Source of the DNA: Paragordius varius
Taxonomy: Eukaryota; Nematomorpha
Assembly: GCA_964247055.1 (NCBI GenBank)
Contig: OZ176057.1
Coordinates: 3,906,001-3,970,000, forward strand
DNA length: 64,000 bases
Direction of reading: 5' to 3'
Shown here in pieces: positions 45,600-59,100 of this stretch. The translations under genes were made by a program, and so were the position numbers. Within the stretch, counting starts at the first letter, position 1. Every line of letters begins with the position of its first letter. The notes beneath the pieces were generated by a model that did not search any database, was not told the DNA's origin, and saw only the letters and a list, made by a program, of their open reading frames with translations.

Positions 45600-48500
45600 A
45601 ACTTAAAAACATCAGATATCTGGGTGTTCAAAACGAATCCAAACGTTAAAAATGGGCTTTGGTTTTACCTAATAGGAAGTCTCAAGGGGGCCCATCTGAA
45701 CTCAGCTCGGGCACGATAGCTATGCCACAATGCATTCCACATTTAACCAATATATACAATCTAATCTTGTCAACAAATCACATCCTTAAAGATTGGTCCG
45801 AAAGTACCGTAATAATTTCAAGGGAGACTCATCGATTATGCTTCCCACAGACCTCTCAAGTTGCTAAAGCACTGGTTAAAATTGAATTAATTACATGGAC
45901 AACAATTTTTTCAACTTTTTTAACTGCCATTCTTAAAAATTTTAATTTTATTTTATTAAAGTACATAAATAGTATATCTGAAAAAAATTGTTCTAACACC
46001 TAAGATTTTTTTACTAGTTTTTATAAAATGTTTTTGCCCCCGATTTAACATTGAACTCAAAATTTTCAAAATCAAAAGTTTTAGATACAGAGCCGTGTAT
46101 TATATATCATTCGAAAGAGCGCGAAAAACTATCTTTCGAATGGTAGTTAGTCATTTACACAATCTGATGTAAAAGTTATTTGGGTTTATGTGGTGAAAAT
46201 TTTCAACTCTTAAATAAGTCAAAAATTTTACAGACAAACTAATTTAAAAAATTATTTTTATATAATTATTGGGATTACATTATTATTCTTGAAAAAGTTT
46301 TTGGTTTGCTTAAAAATAAAAATTGTTATTATGAAAATTTTTTATTTAGTGGATACTAAAATGCATATTTATAATTGTAAATTTATAACATAATAATTAT
46401 AAAAGATCAAAAATATATGAACCTATATTTTCAATTTAAAATTTAAAATTCAAAGCTTACTAAAGAAAATTAATTAATATTTACGAGATAGTAATTTAAA
46501 AAACAAAAAACTTAAAAATGGCTGTGTTGAAGGACATAAAAGCAATAAATAGTTCTAATCAAAAAAACTTTCTTGTGTTAGTTTTTTTAATCATTCATTG
46601 CCATCTACACAAAGTTTGAGCTATTTTCATCCACTAGTTTTTTAAAAATGTATTAATTAAGAAAAATGTTCTTGCTTCACGCGTTTGTCGCTTCTTATGT
46701 CCAATATCAACTATCGATGTACAACAAAGTAGTCATTTTATAGAGTTTTTATTACTCTTTCTAATGATATATTATAATGGGCATTTGTTGCATATTTTCA
46801 AAGAAAAACATTTTTTATTAAAATTTTGATAAAGAGGGCGCATAATTAAAAATTAAATTATAAAATATTCTGAGGTTAAATTATTTATAATTATTTCAAA
46901 TTAACTGCTAAAATGGTAAATATCAGAAAATGCAAAATTCGAGTGGCAAAAAATTGTCTAGTGTTATTGAATCAAAACTAAGATCAATCAGTAGCATATA
47001 TGAATTCCAATATGCTTACGAATCTAACAATTGCACGAATGATACTGTTTTCATTTTGCGAAGATTACAAGAAAATTATATAGCCAAAGTAAAAAAACTT
47101 TATCACTTATTAGAGACTTACAAAGGGCTTTCGATTGTATGCCCATGAAGTTAATTACATCCTTACTAGGATACAGCAACGTAAATGATAGGATAATCAA
47201 ATCAATAGAAATGATGTACTACAAAAAAACAAACTGCATCAGAGTTATACTAAGCAACACAGCTTTTATTCCAAAAACAGGGCTTATCAAGGATCTATCT
47301 AAAATTTACTTTTCAATAATGGATTATAAAAAAGAATAAAACAAGGCCCACAATGGGAGCTTATCCGTGCTGACGACATTGTCCTCTCACCGCAACATCA
47401 ATTGAGTTAAATTTTAAGTACAACACATTGAAATTACACTTAGAAAAGGGTGGAATGAAGATAAACATAAGCAAATCAAGGGTGCTCATAAGTGAAATTT
47501 TATATGAACGACCTAAGTTTCCATATGGACGTGTTTAGATGTAAAACTTAACTCAAGCCTATGTATATCTTGCGATGTGGGTATACAAAAAGTGCTCGCT
47601 TATAAAAGGGAGATTAATCAACGATGATAAATTTGTATGTGAATCATGAAAAAACTGTAAATCATACACATCCCTTAATATGTCAGACGCAATTGGTTAA
47701 TAATTTTCAATAACTTATGTCATATTGCCTAGGTGGAATAAATCGGACAGTTCATTATCAATCGCAACAGGCTTAGATAAAATACAATCATTTTAAAATA
47801 GCGTTTAAAAATAAACATATCTGCTAAAAACAAAGGCCTGATTAGGGTTGTGCATTTGACTTTGTCCGCTATACTTAAGTAACTATCATGGGATATTGGA
47901 TTGTGAAAATATGTTTAACGACATTTGCGTTTCACTAATAATGTCATGCTTTTTCTTAAAGGTTTGTATTATACATTTGATATTTGGATTAATTTTAATC
48001 AAGAATTTTGTTTTCAAATAAATTTTGCCACATGTTTGTGGCCTTCTGAATCTTCAAATATATTTTTTATACTGGATATTATTTACCTAATTTGTTTTAC
48101 ACTTTTTTTCATCATAGAAATATCCAAATATAAAATGTTTTTTCATTTTATTTATTCAGATACATGGAATAATTGCATATTTTCAAAGTGCTTAATTGTA
48201 TTGTTTATCGAAACAATTGGATATGCTTAAATGCTAATATTACAACGATGCATGTTTAACAATTTTATATTGTAAATTAAGCATATTTATATTAAAAAAC
48301 AATAAAATCTTACCATCTCTCTTCCAAAAAAAATTTACCACCAATTTTTCAAAAACAGGTGTTTTTTAAAATGATGGTCAAAAAATAAAGAGTCACTGAC
48401 CTGATCACGACTTGGTCAGCACAACCTAAGGCCTGATCTACAAAACAGGCATACGTCCCATCTATGGAAGCGAGACATGTCCAATGACATATTTTATCGA

Positions 48501-48760
48501 GTAAAAACTGATGGACATAGAAAAACGAATGTTAAAAGTATTCGTGCCAAATAGGTAAAATTCAGATTTGCATTAATTTTACCATATTTAACCTTTAAAT
48601 ATAATGCCCAGAAGAAATAGAATTCAGATATTTCGGACACATCAAACATCCAGAACAATGAACAAGTAAAATTTTATCCGTACAACCCGAAGGTAACAAT
48701 CATAGTAGGCCAATATTTAACCTGGAAAAGCAATAATTCGAAATTGGAGGGTATAAAAAA
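45600..48760 (+). mobile_element. Decayed LINE (non-LTR retrotransposon), interrupted
   Basis: Fragments in LINE order: TNIYNLILSTNHILKDW...STVI near 45750 (start of reverse transcriptase); DTVFILRRLQENYIAKVKK and KLYHLL near 47045-47110; RAFDCMPMKLITSLLGY near 47127 (motif A, [K/R]AFD); LIRADDIVLSPQHQL near 47365 (motif C, ADD); GGMKINISKSRVLISE near 47450; IYKTGIRPIYGSET near 48430; FRYFGHIKHPEQ near 48630. This matches RTE/CR1-like elements that decay without domain loss. Several frame changes and stops show it is dead. A hAT-like MITE (47843-48428) has inserted into it, and 46010-46900 is unrelated AT-rich sequence. Confidence 0.75.
47843..48428. mobile_element. hAT-like MITE, copy 1
   Basis: Ends TAGGGTTGTGCATTTGAC and GGTCAGCACAACCTA (inverted TAGG-TTGTGC). 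Internal blocks TTGCGTTTCACTAATAATG, TTTTGCCACATGTTTGTGG and TCTCTTCCAAAAAAAATTTA recur in the GW182 intron copy at 53982-54650. A 101-codon open frame inside is chance. Confidence 0.7.
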
Positions 48761-48779
48761 TAGCCTGATGAAATATATA

Positions 48780-48940
48780 TATTTTGATAAGAATATATAT
48801 CAGGACTATAATGGTGCTTTTGGTTTTGGCCCTTACCAGTTATTTAAAAAAGATATTAACACTTTTGTTGTAAGTCCTTTACATCAGAAAATGGCAAAAT
48901 ATGCGCTTTTTAATTAAATTTTTTTGGATGAAACTTAGAG
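48780..48940. repeat. Fragment of palindromic element E
   Basis: AATGGTGCTTTTGGTTTTGGCCC and AGAAAATGGCAAAATATGCGC match one end of the element at 3880-4890. Confidence 0.55.
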
Positions 48941-50647
48941 GCTTCAATCCAAAAAATATCATAAACTACATATATAAATAGCAAAACAATATCTTCAAAA
49001 AATTAATTTTTTGATGTGGCTCCGAAAGTCCCAAAATTTTGCTCAATTTAAAATGACTACTAATAAATTTAAAGTTAATGAACTGAATATCTCTTAGTTC
49101 CTGCAACGAAAAACGTGCATAGAATAAAACAACTTTTATTGTATTCATATATCAAAATTAAGTAATCTGACAAAAATAATTGATATATATATATATAATA
49201 AAATTTATGCGTAAAAGTATATATATATATAACATATTGTGAATGATATGAATAAATTGATGATATGTGTCGAGTTTGCGGGCCAATAATAGCTATATAT
49301 TATATATAGCTTGCTTAATAGTATGATATGGTATATAATCAACATAAAAAATATTTGCAATCAATTATAAATATTAATTTTAAATAGGTAATGATTAATA
49401 TATTTCAAAACGTACAATAATAAAATGTTTAATACAAGTTTGTTTGTGTGCTAGTTCACTAAAAAAGCACATTAAAAATCAATTTTTTTATAAAGTATAA
49501 TAAATTATGATAGCATATATAAATATTTATTTAAATTATTATATATAATGGAATCTACATAAAAAATATGACAAAATGCGTAAATGGATTATTCAATGTT
49601 GTTTTTGGGAGGGGAAAACATTTGATAAATATATATGTATGTATATATAAATAAATCAAAATGAATATTATTAGGCATGATTAGAGTGATAAAAACATCT
49701 ATATCTAATAAAATTCATTTAAAAGACAGTATATTATGATGGTTAAAATTACATGATCATAAACTACTCTTGAATGAAGTGTGTATGAAATCAGCAAAAA
49801 ACAGTGATTTAATAATTTTCAATAATATAAAGTTAATTTGAAATTAAAAAAATGTATTATAATTTTTTATATTTGTAGCTTTTTAACACGACTTTAAACT
49901 AAAATAAAATCCTTCAGTGTCTTTGGTGAAATCCATCAAATATAAGTTTTAAATGAGTTCTAGAATGAATTATCCCATTATCTCATTCGACAAACAATTG
50001 CATGCTTTGGTATTTCATATGAATTGCTAGTTGTTTTGAGACAACTTCCTTTTGAAGATAAACTTTTTTTGAATGTTGTTTGGAAAAGGCGAGAGAGGTA
50101 TATAAAAATATGTAAGTTTTGACTCGGAAAAACATAAAGAGCAAATAAAATATATCATATACCGCAATAAAATGTTGATTAAAATAACGATGAAAAAAGA
50201 GGACAAAAAAAATAAAATGGTAAACACATTGCAATGGGTGCCATATATATAATATATGATTCCGGGATAATAATAATATATTTTATATAAATGTATGAAA
50301 TTATTAATAGGAAGTGAATTTTTTTCTCAAATATATATATATGTGTATATAATAATTATGATATTATTTTTAAAAAAAGGAAATTTCGTTACACAATAAA
50401 ACAGCTAACGTATATCCACATGATTGAGTGAGAAATGCTTTTTCATTATAAACTATTTGATCATCTGTTATTGTGTAAGATGGAAAAGGAAGAGAGCGCA
50501 TTTTCCAAGCATTGATATGATTTAAAAAACAATTTTGACATGTATTTTTATAATATTTTTGGATTTTTCATTATTTTTATGATACATAATTTTAGATGAT
50601 ATATATATATATAAGCAATATGGCATTGTACAAAGATTTGAGTGTGG

Positions 50648-50650
<3 letters not shown>

Positions 50651-50693
<43 letters not shown>
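50651..50693. repeat. (TA)n microsatellite
   Basis: About 21 TA units. Confidence 0.9.
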
Positions 50694-50696
<3 letters not shown>

Positions 50697-50877
50697 TCAA
50701 TATTATTAATTATCAATTATATGGTACATATATGGCCCGCAAATATATATATTTTTATATATATAAAGTATTATGTTTATTAAAAGTAATCATATAATAC
50801 TTCTCATCATATTATATCTAAAAAATCAATCAATCTAAAATATGATTAAATACCATATTTCTGTGGCGTTTACATTG

Positions 50878-50914
<37 letters not shown>

Positions 50915-51547
50915 ACATTATATCATTGGCGTATTAAACATACATATATATGGTATTTAAAGTATTATTGTTGTTTGTAATTTTATGCTTCAAGTTAAGC
51001 CGCATAGCCATAGCTTATTTTTAACCATGTCCTCCTCTTTTGTACAAATTACATTTTTTTGCGTTTTTAGAATAGATATAAAATACAAAATAATTTGATA
51101 AACTTTATAATCCAATATATATATATTTATATATATATATATAGGCGTATGGAAAAATTTTAAAATTTGTATTATATAAGCACCAAAATCTCAATCCAAT
51201 CTTTCGATAGAGAGACCAGTTTTGGGTTGGTCTGGTTTGCTTGCTAACAATACATGAAACACAAATTTTGATAAAATTATTGACTTTTAATGGATAATGT
51301 CATACATATATCTCAAAATTATAATACGAATAAATAATTATGTTGATTGCATATGAACATATTTATAATAGAATGAATATATTGGGAAAAGGACTAAACT
51401 TGATTATATAATATAGATATATATATACTTGTAATTATGAAATGTAATAGTAATCAATATATATATATATACATAAATAGTATGCAAATTTTACAATATA
51501 TCAAACACGATATGCGATATATATGGAATAAATAGAGATGAGAGGTG

Positions 51548-51565
51548 GTGCGCACGCGCGCGCAT
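51548..51565. repeat. Alternating purine-pyrimidine CG/CA tract
   Basis: GTGCGCACGCGCGCGCAT, alternating purine-pyrimidine and CpG-dense in a region otherwise nearly free of CpG. Confidence 0.85.
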
Positions 51566-52297
51566 TTTTGCATGCAAAACAGCTGATTACATTAGTTTAT
51601 AATAAATGTCAAAATACTGGCTGACCTATAGAGTGTACATTTGTGATTTAATGTCTATTGATATTATAATGATTGGAGAGAGTAGGATAGGTTAAGAGAC
51701 AGAGATAGATTTAAGTGCAATTCAAATATTGTGAATGATAAAAATGGCCATACATAAAATGCTATGCTATGCTTTACTAGATAAAAAAATTAAATTATTT
51801 TTGCAATTTTTTTATCGTCGTCGCTTTTATGATATTCCATAATTTTGTTGTCATTTTTGTACTAAAAAAAGATATTGTAAAGTCAAAATATATATAAATT
51901 TTTTTATGTATGCGTGATTATTATAAAGTGTATCCAAACATGAAAATATATGATTGCAGCGTAATAATCACACCAAACTTGTTGAATTTTCTACCAGGTC
52001 ACGTGTGTTCTCTGTATATGTTATATCTTTCACTTCCTTCTTTATTTTGTCACTAGATAAGTACATAGGTACCTTCTTCGTATTTATTCGTGTATTTAAA
52101 GTCGGTTTTTTCAATTTCAGTTTTAAATACAAAACTTCATGGCTTTATGGGTAATCATTGAATAATGTAAGATATATATGCCAACTATTTAAGTATAGAT
52201 AGCTTTTACAAAGTATAGAATGTATCAGGATATATAGATAACGTGACATAATAAAAAATGATCATGTGATCGCATGCCAAAATTTAAGGGACATTTG

Positions 52298-55200
52298 TTA
52301 TTCATGTTGATTGGTAGTACTGTTGTTGTTACTATTATTGGCAGATGCCAAAATATCCGCTCCACACCCCGTTGCAGACATCTGATTGTGTCCTTGCCCA
52401 ACAACTGATGACGACGTGTTATTATTGTTTGCTATCAGCTGTTGTTTCCGTTTTTTCATGACAAGTTCAATGAGTATGGCTTGAAGTGTTTGTACATTTA
52501 TTCGGTTGGCCCAATCAGTATTGCCATTGCCATTACCGTTATGTATGAGTTTAAGGCATTCATGTAAAAATTCCTCGAAAAAGGCCGCATTCTGAGACGC
52601 TAAAAGTTCCAAAGCTTCACGTGATAACTTGGTAGAGAGTATGGGTATGAGTTTTGCCATATCCTCTTTCCCATTATTATTAGATGACGACGAAGTATTA
52701 TTGTTACAATTATTCGTGCTATTTAATGAATTGTTGGTATTCTTGGTTACCATGTTTGGTGTGGAACAATTGGTTAGATAATGAGTAGAGGGCGCTATTT
52801 TAGTAGCATTATTGTTTGTTATTGGCATTTCATTTGCATTCCTATTGTGCGGTGCTGTTGGAGTTGAAATTGATCCATTACTTAGAATGACAGTATTTGT
52901 TGAATTTAATATTAATGATGATTCTGAGAGAGACAAAAGAATGTTAATAAAATAAAATATATGTTAGTTTGTTTCGGCTAAATATACCAAAAAAACTAAC
53001 ATCAATAGCATATTTAATTTAATGTTATCAATTTAGTTAAAGATATCGTCATGGTAAAATGCGCCTATTTTAGCCCCTAAAAATTTAATTTTTCCTTGAC
53101 CTTATACAATGAGCTAGCTTATAAAATTGCTTTTAAAATCTATATTTGCCTTTTCAATTTTCACTGTATAAACATAAAAATAAAATTGTATATCATACCC
53201 ATTTGAAAATTATTTTGAAGCGAAGTTTTTTGTTGCATGGGGACAAATGCATTTTGGCCCATAAAATTTTGTGTAGTTTGTGGTTTGTTAGTGCTAAAAA
53301 GTGGTCCTATACGAGCATTATTTGTTATGTTGTTATTATTATTAATACCATTGCCGGCAGGATTACCAAAAACGTTATTATTTATTAAAGGCTCAAATTC
53401 TGTGGTAGAATTAAATGTGGAATTTCTTTCATTTTGATTATTTATATTGATATTATTATGATATTGAGAAATATTTACATCATTATTATTGCAATGTTTA
53501 TTGAAACCATTATTATTACCAAAGTGATTCATATTGAGAGGGGAATTAAATTTATTACCATTCGTGGCATTATGTGGGTGGGAATTACCAGCTGCCAAAA
53601 ACTTGGTAGAATGTTGTTGTTCCATCATCAAATTTGCATTATTGCCTCCCATATTGCTGGTATTATTATTAACATTACGCGCCCAAATATCAGTTCCATC
53701 ATCAATTTCTGGCATGGGGGGGTTCGCATGATGATCACCCACACTCGATTTATTATTGTTAAATAATAAGGAAGGAGCTGAAATCATATTCGTTCTAATA
53801 TATATATATGTATACATACATTTATTACACAAACTTTTAATAAAATATATGGTAATGATATTTGTTAAATACTAACAACACACTAAAATAATGTAATTTT
53901 ATATGTAAGTAGTCCTACATTGCGCAACTCTCTATTTAACAATCAAAATTTATATTCAATGTCCAACTTTAATAGTTACGACTAGGGTTGTGCATTTGAC
54001 TGCTTTTTCAAAAAAGTCCGGTCAGACCTGGTCAGATCATGGTCATGACCATTTTGCCTAATTAAATATCATGCGATATTAGATTGTGAAAATAATGTTT
54101 GAATGACACTTGCGTTCCACTAATAATGTCATGTTTTTTCTTAAAAGTTTATATTAAACATTTTTTTATATTTACAATATTTTCAATCAAATTTAATCAA
54201 GAATTTTGTTATAAAATAAATTTTGCCACATTCTTGTGGCCTTCTGTAAATTCAAATTCATAGCTTTTAATAATGGATATTTTAAATAAAATTTTACCTA
54301 GTTTGTTTTACACTTTCTTTCATCATTGTATCCAATACTAAAATGTTTTTACATTTTATTGGTTCATATATATAGAATAATCGCATATTTTGCAAAATGC
54401 TTGATTGTTTTATAAAATAACTGGATGCTAAATGCTAATATTATAAGGATGCATGTTTAACAATTTTATATTGTTAAATAAGCATATTTAAATATTTAAT
54501 TTATATTTTTAAAAAGTATATTAAAAAGCAATAAAGTCTTACTATCTCTCTTCCAAAAAATATTTATCAGCAATTTTTTTAAAAAACAGCTGTTTTTTTA
54601 AATGACCATGGTCAAAAAATAAATAGTCACTGACCTGGTTACGACCACATCAAGTGTGTTATATGAATTAAACAAGCTTACAAATGAAAAGAAAATAAAT
54701 TACAAACTTGTTAAACGTGGTGGTACCAGATAAAAAATTATTTGTGGTGTAAATGTTTGTTGAATTATTCATATGAGAAGCGGCGTTTTCCTTATTGTAA
54801 TAACTTTTTGCATCAATGCTATTTATCATATGATTATTATTATTGTGAACAAAATTGTTTGATTCCAATGCAGTATTGTAATTTTGATTAAGTGATGATG
54901 ATAAATTACTGCTATTTCCATTGTTCAACAGAGATGAATATGATTTCTTAAGGGCAGGAATCATATTATTAACGGAAGCGTTCAATTTTTGATTCTGTAT
55001 AAGCATCATATCAGATGTTAATGAGTTATTTTCAATGTTTCGTAGGTTGGAGGATTGGATTGTGTTGGCATATATGTTGTTATTATTATTGTTGATATTA
55101 TTGATATTTGCATTATTCTGATTGCTGGGTGGATACATTGGAAATACACCTACACACCATATATATATATATATATATATATATACCATTTAAACGATTA

Positions 55201-56154
55201 AAATTCACGCACGAACAATTAAACCCCCTTGAACAATTTAAATTCACCCTAAAAGAATAAAGTAAGTGTACTTTCTTTAATATAAAAAATTACTTATATT
55301 TTTTAAAAAACAAAATTTTGTTTAAATCAAAATAATAATGAAAAAAATGATAAACTATGTATGCCTTTAAAATATATTTTATAATAATGATGAGTTATAT
55401 TAGCTGGCCGAAAACACATAATTTATTTTTAGGGTGAATTTGAATTATAAAAGGTATATATATAGAAAAAATATATTTATCAAGGAATAACTAAAATGAA
55501 TATAAAAATTAGTTAATCCCGTCCAGTAATAAAATTTATGAGTTGCAGTATTATAAGTTAAATGTTTGCATAAAAATTTTATAAAAGAAGAAAGAGTCAT
55601 ATAAAAATGGATTGGTACATAAACCATTTCACAGTTGAATACAACCCAGCATATTTTTTTGAAATACAAATCTATTTCAAAAAAGCCAGGAATATCAATT
55701 TCAAGTATATAAAGAAAGAGAAAGAGACAAGAGGTATAAAAGACAAAATAAAAATCCAAAGAAAAACGAACAAACCTTCATGAGAATTCATGGGTATTGT
55801 TGGTTCATTATTATGATTGTACGTATTATTATTGTTGTTAGAGCGATGAAAATCATTAGGATTGCTTGATAATTTCCCGCTATAATTTGCGGCGTTATTA
55901 TAATGGGAATTACCATTACGGTTGTTTAGAGTAGTAGAATGAGGTACATTATCCAATACACTCAGCGATTCTCCATTAGCCATATCATTGATCAAATTGG
56001 GATTCCAATACATACTTGTTTCCTGGATGAACCACAAAAAAATGGATAAATAAGGTTTTAAATAGCTAAAATATGTGTTGTGTTTAAGCGCTCTTTGTTT
56101 TCAAAAAATGTCAACATTGTATATATGTAAACTATGATAAAATTATGTAAACTA

Positions 56155-56190
<36 letters not shown>

Positions 56191-59100
56191 ATGCTAAGAT
56201 AAGGAGAATATATTAAGGTCAGATGATCAAGCAAAATATACCATTTACAATTCAAATTCACCCATAAACAATTCAAATTCACCCTTGAACAATTCAAATT
56301 CACCCTTAAACAATTCAAATTCACCCTCAAATAAAATATATGTTTATTAAGATTAAAAATTACCTATATTTTATATATTTTTCAAAAATAAAAATTTTGT
56401 TTAAATTAAAATATTATTAAATAAATAATAAACTATACATAAACATATATTTCATATTAATAATGATTTATATTAGTTCGAAAACACATAATTAATTTTT
56501 AGGGTAAATTCACCCTCATGAATTTGAATTGTTCTAGGGTGATTTTAATTGTTCAAAGGTGAATTTGAACTCTAAATGGAATATATAAATATTGATGCTA
56601 AGATGGGCAAAATATAGTTAAGGTCAGCCTATCTTTATGTCTTTTTCCTGATCAAACAAAATACATAAATGATAAGAATGTTAACGAACAATATAATAAT
56701 GAGAGATGCGTCTTATATAAAGTTTTAAATTAATGGTAGATATATACGAATTATGATAATTTGCTTGTTTATAAAAACAAAACACGCGATTTATCCCAGA
56801 TTCTTGATTTAAAATGACTTCAAATTTTTCCATTTTCTCGTGTAACTTATTTTATATTTTCCCATTTGCGAGCATAATAAAGTAATATATATTATTAATT
56901 TTAAAAAAGTGGAACCGTTTCAGGCATGCTATTAAGACACATTTAAAGGGGCCGAACAAAATAATATATAAAACCAAAAGATCAACACATTTGTAGAATA
57001 GATAAGTGAATTATGCGGATCTTAAATTGGTTAAAAATAGATTAAAAACATTTAAATCACGTTTGTTCTTAAAAACTTCAAGTTGGTATCCGTACATATC
57101 AAGTCATTATTTATAACTTTATAAATCATTTTTTAATCCATCAACACATCAGTTCCCTATTAAGTATTTTCTCAAACACTACATACAAGTTGGTCCCTAA
57201 ACATATCAAGTTTCACCACTCCAAATTTATCACACTTAACACTTCAAGTTGGCCCTTAAACATATCAATTAACCTTGATTATTCTCGCTGTTAAACATAT
57301 ACTTAATAGTATATCATTTGTCTATTCAAGTACTCAGCTCAAACCAGTTAGCAAAAATTGCAAGGTACAGTGGAACAAATGAAAGAATATTTGTAGTAAA
57401 GAAATGAAGATTAGAGGTAAAGAGATGTAGTGAAAATATAAAAGAAAGGCCATGGTGCACGAGTAAGAATTAGGCAATGCCCATCAAGTAATAATTATTT
57501 TTTACTCTATTTTCTAATGAAGTAAAAGAATATTACGTCGTAGTATGGTGGCATTAATTACTCAATAAATGTCCTTCCTTTCCTTGTTTCTTTCACTAAT
57601 AGTAAAAAATAATGATTATTCGTGCACCATGGCCCTTAGTTTTTTTTTACTTTAACTAATATTCATTTCTTTATTCCTAATATTTATTTTTCTTTCACAC
57701 AAATATTTTTTTATTTAATCTCCTCCATTGTATGTATGTGTGAAAACGATTCCTCCCACCTGTTTAGCAGCTTCTACACTTTTCCAAACCCCAATTCCCC
57801 CATCCTCTCCGTCTTCGTCCTCATCATTTTCAGCATTATTTGTATTAACATTATTAGTATTTGCAAAATTGGATGTTCCACGGACCAGAGTACCATTCCC
57901 ATTGTAATAATCATTCATTTTTGTGCCACCATTGTAATTACCATTATTTGGATTTGCAGAGATTGTTGAGCTATAATTGTTGTTGTTAGATGATTCCGAT
58001 AAAATATTATTGCCATTTTGATTGTTATTGATATTATTATATGGAAATGTTTGTTGATGCGTTGATGATGATGATGGTAAATGAAAAAAGTTTGATGCAT
58101 TATTTACGTTATTCGTATTATTATGATTATTGGAGAGGGATGACCCAGTAGAAGAAGATAATTGGCGCAGCATAGGTAAACGAGTATCTGAATTTGCATC
58201 TAGACAATATAAAAAATTTAACAAAGGCTTTGTAATAGTTATTTTAGGTGAAAACATATTGAGTAGAGACCAATGGAGAGATATTTTATTAAATAACATA
58301 AATATCGCACGTAAATGATACATTTATAGCTTACAATCATTCAATTTAAAAATTTCGTGTTTTATATACAATGACACCTGTTTTGCACTGAAAGGCAGTC
58401 TAAATGGCATTATTTAATAATGATTTATAATTAAAAAATCGGATTCTTAACATGTGCCTCTACAGTAAAAATCTTTAAAAATAAAATAATTTTTTAAGCA
58501 AAACCACAATACCTTTGGTTAAAGTAGAAGTTCCGCCGCCCCCAGAAAACCAATAATTTGCTGTTTCATTCTCATTTTGATTATTATTACCATTATTATT
58601 ATTATTGGTGTTATTGTACATAAAAGATGAAGAACCACCAGCTGATCGAGGAGAAGATATATTTGAGGAAAAATTATCCGAATTTGATTTAGCATTGACA
58701 TTAACATTAGTAGCATTGAATGAAGCCATGCCATTCGGTTGTAGCCCACCTATTATCAAAAAAAAATTCAACCCCAATGCAAAGTCAAAAAAATCGTATT
58801 GTTTGTAATTGGTTAATAAGGAAGAACAATTAAATAAAAAATGAATAGCAAAATTATAGATATACAGCACAAAACTTTTACAAAACTTGATATTTCTTAT
58901 TATTATTTTCATTATTTAGAATAAAGTAATTAATGGTTAAATATATGGTTGAGATGCAATATAGCCTATTCACATCTCTCATATTTAACTATATTTGTCT
59001 TTAAAATAACATCTATGTATATATAAAATCTTTCTAACATACAAAAAAGGCATAATATAATCATTTTGCCATTTTATTCTGAAAGAAAATATTATACCCA

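Larger units (their letters stand above)
48941..52297. other. AT-rich spacer and GW182 3' flank, no gene seen
   Basis: Rich in TA microsatellites (50651-50693, 50880-50911 and many shorter ones). A lone GTGCGCACGCGCGCGCAT tract lies at 51548-51565. The far right part must include the 3' UTR of the gene ending at 52298. Confidence 0.5.

Noticed and set aside
47925-48230. 101-codon hydrophobic plus-strand frame
   Set aside because: It lies inside a hAT-like MITE whose second copy (53982-54650) does not keep the frame.
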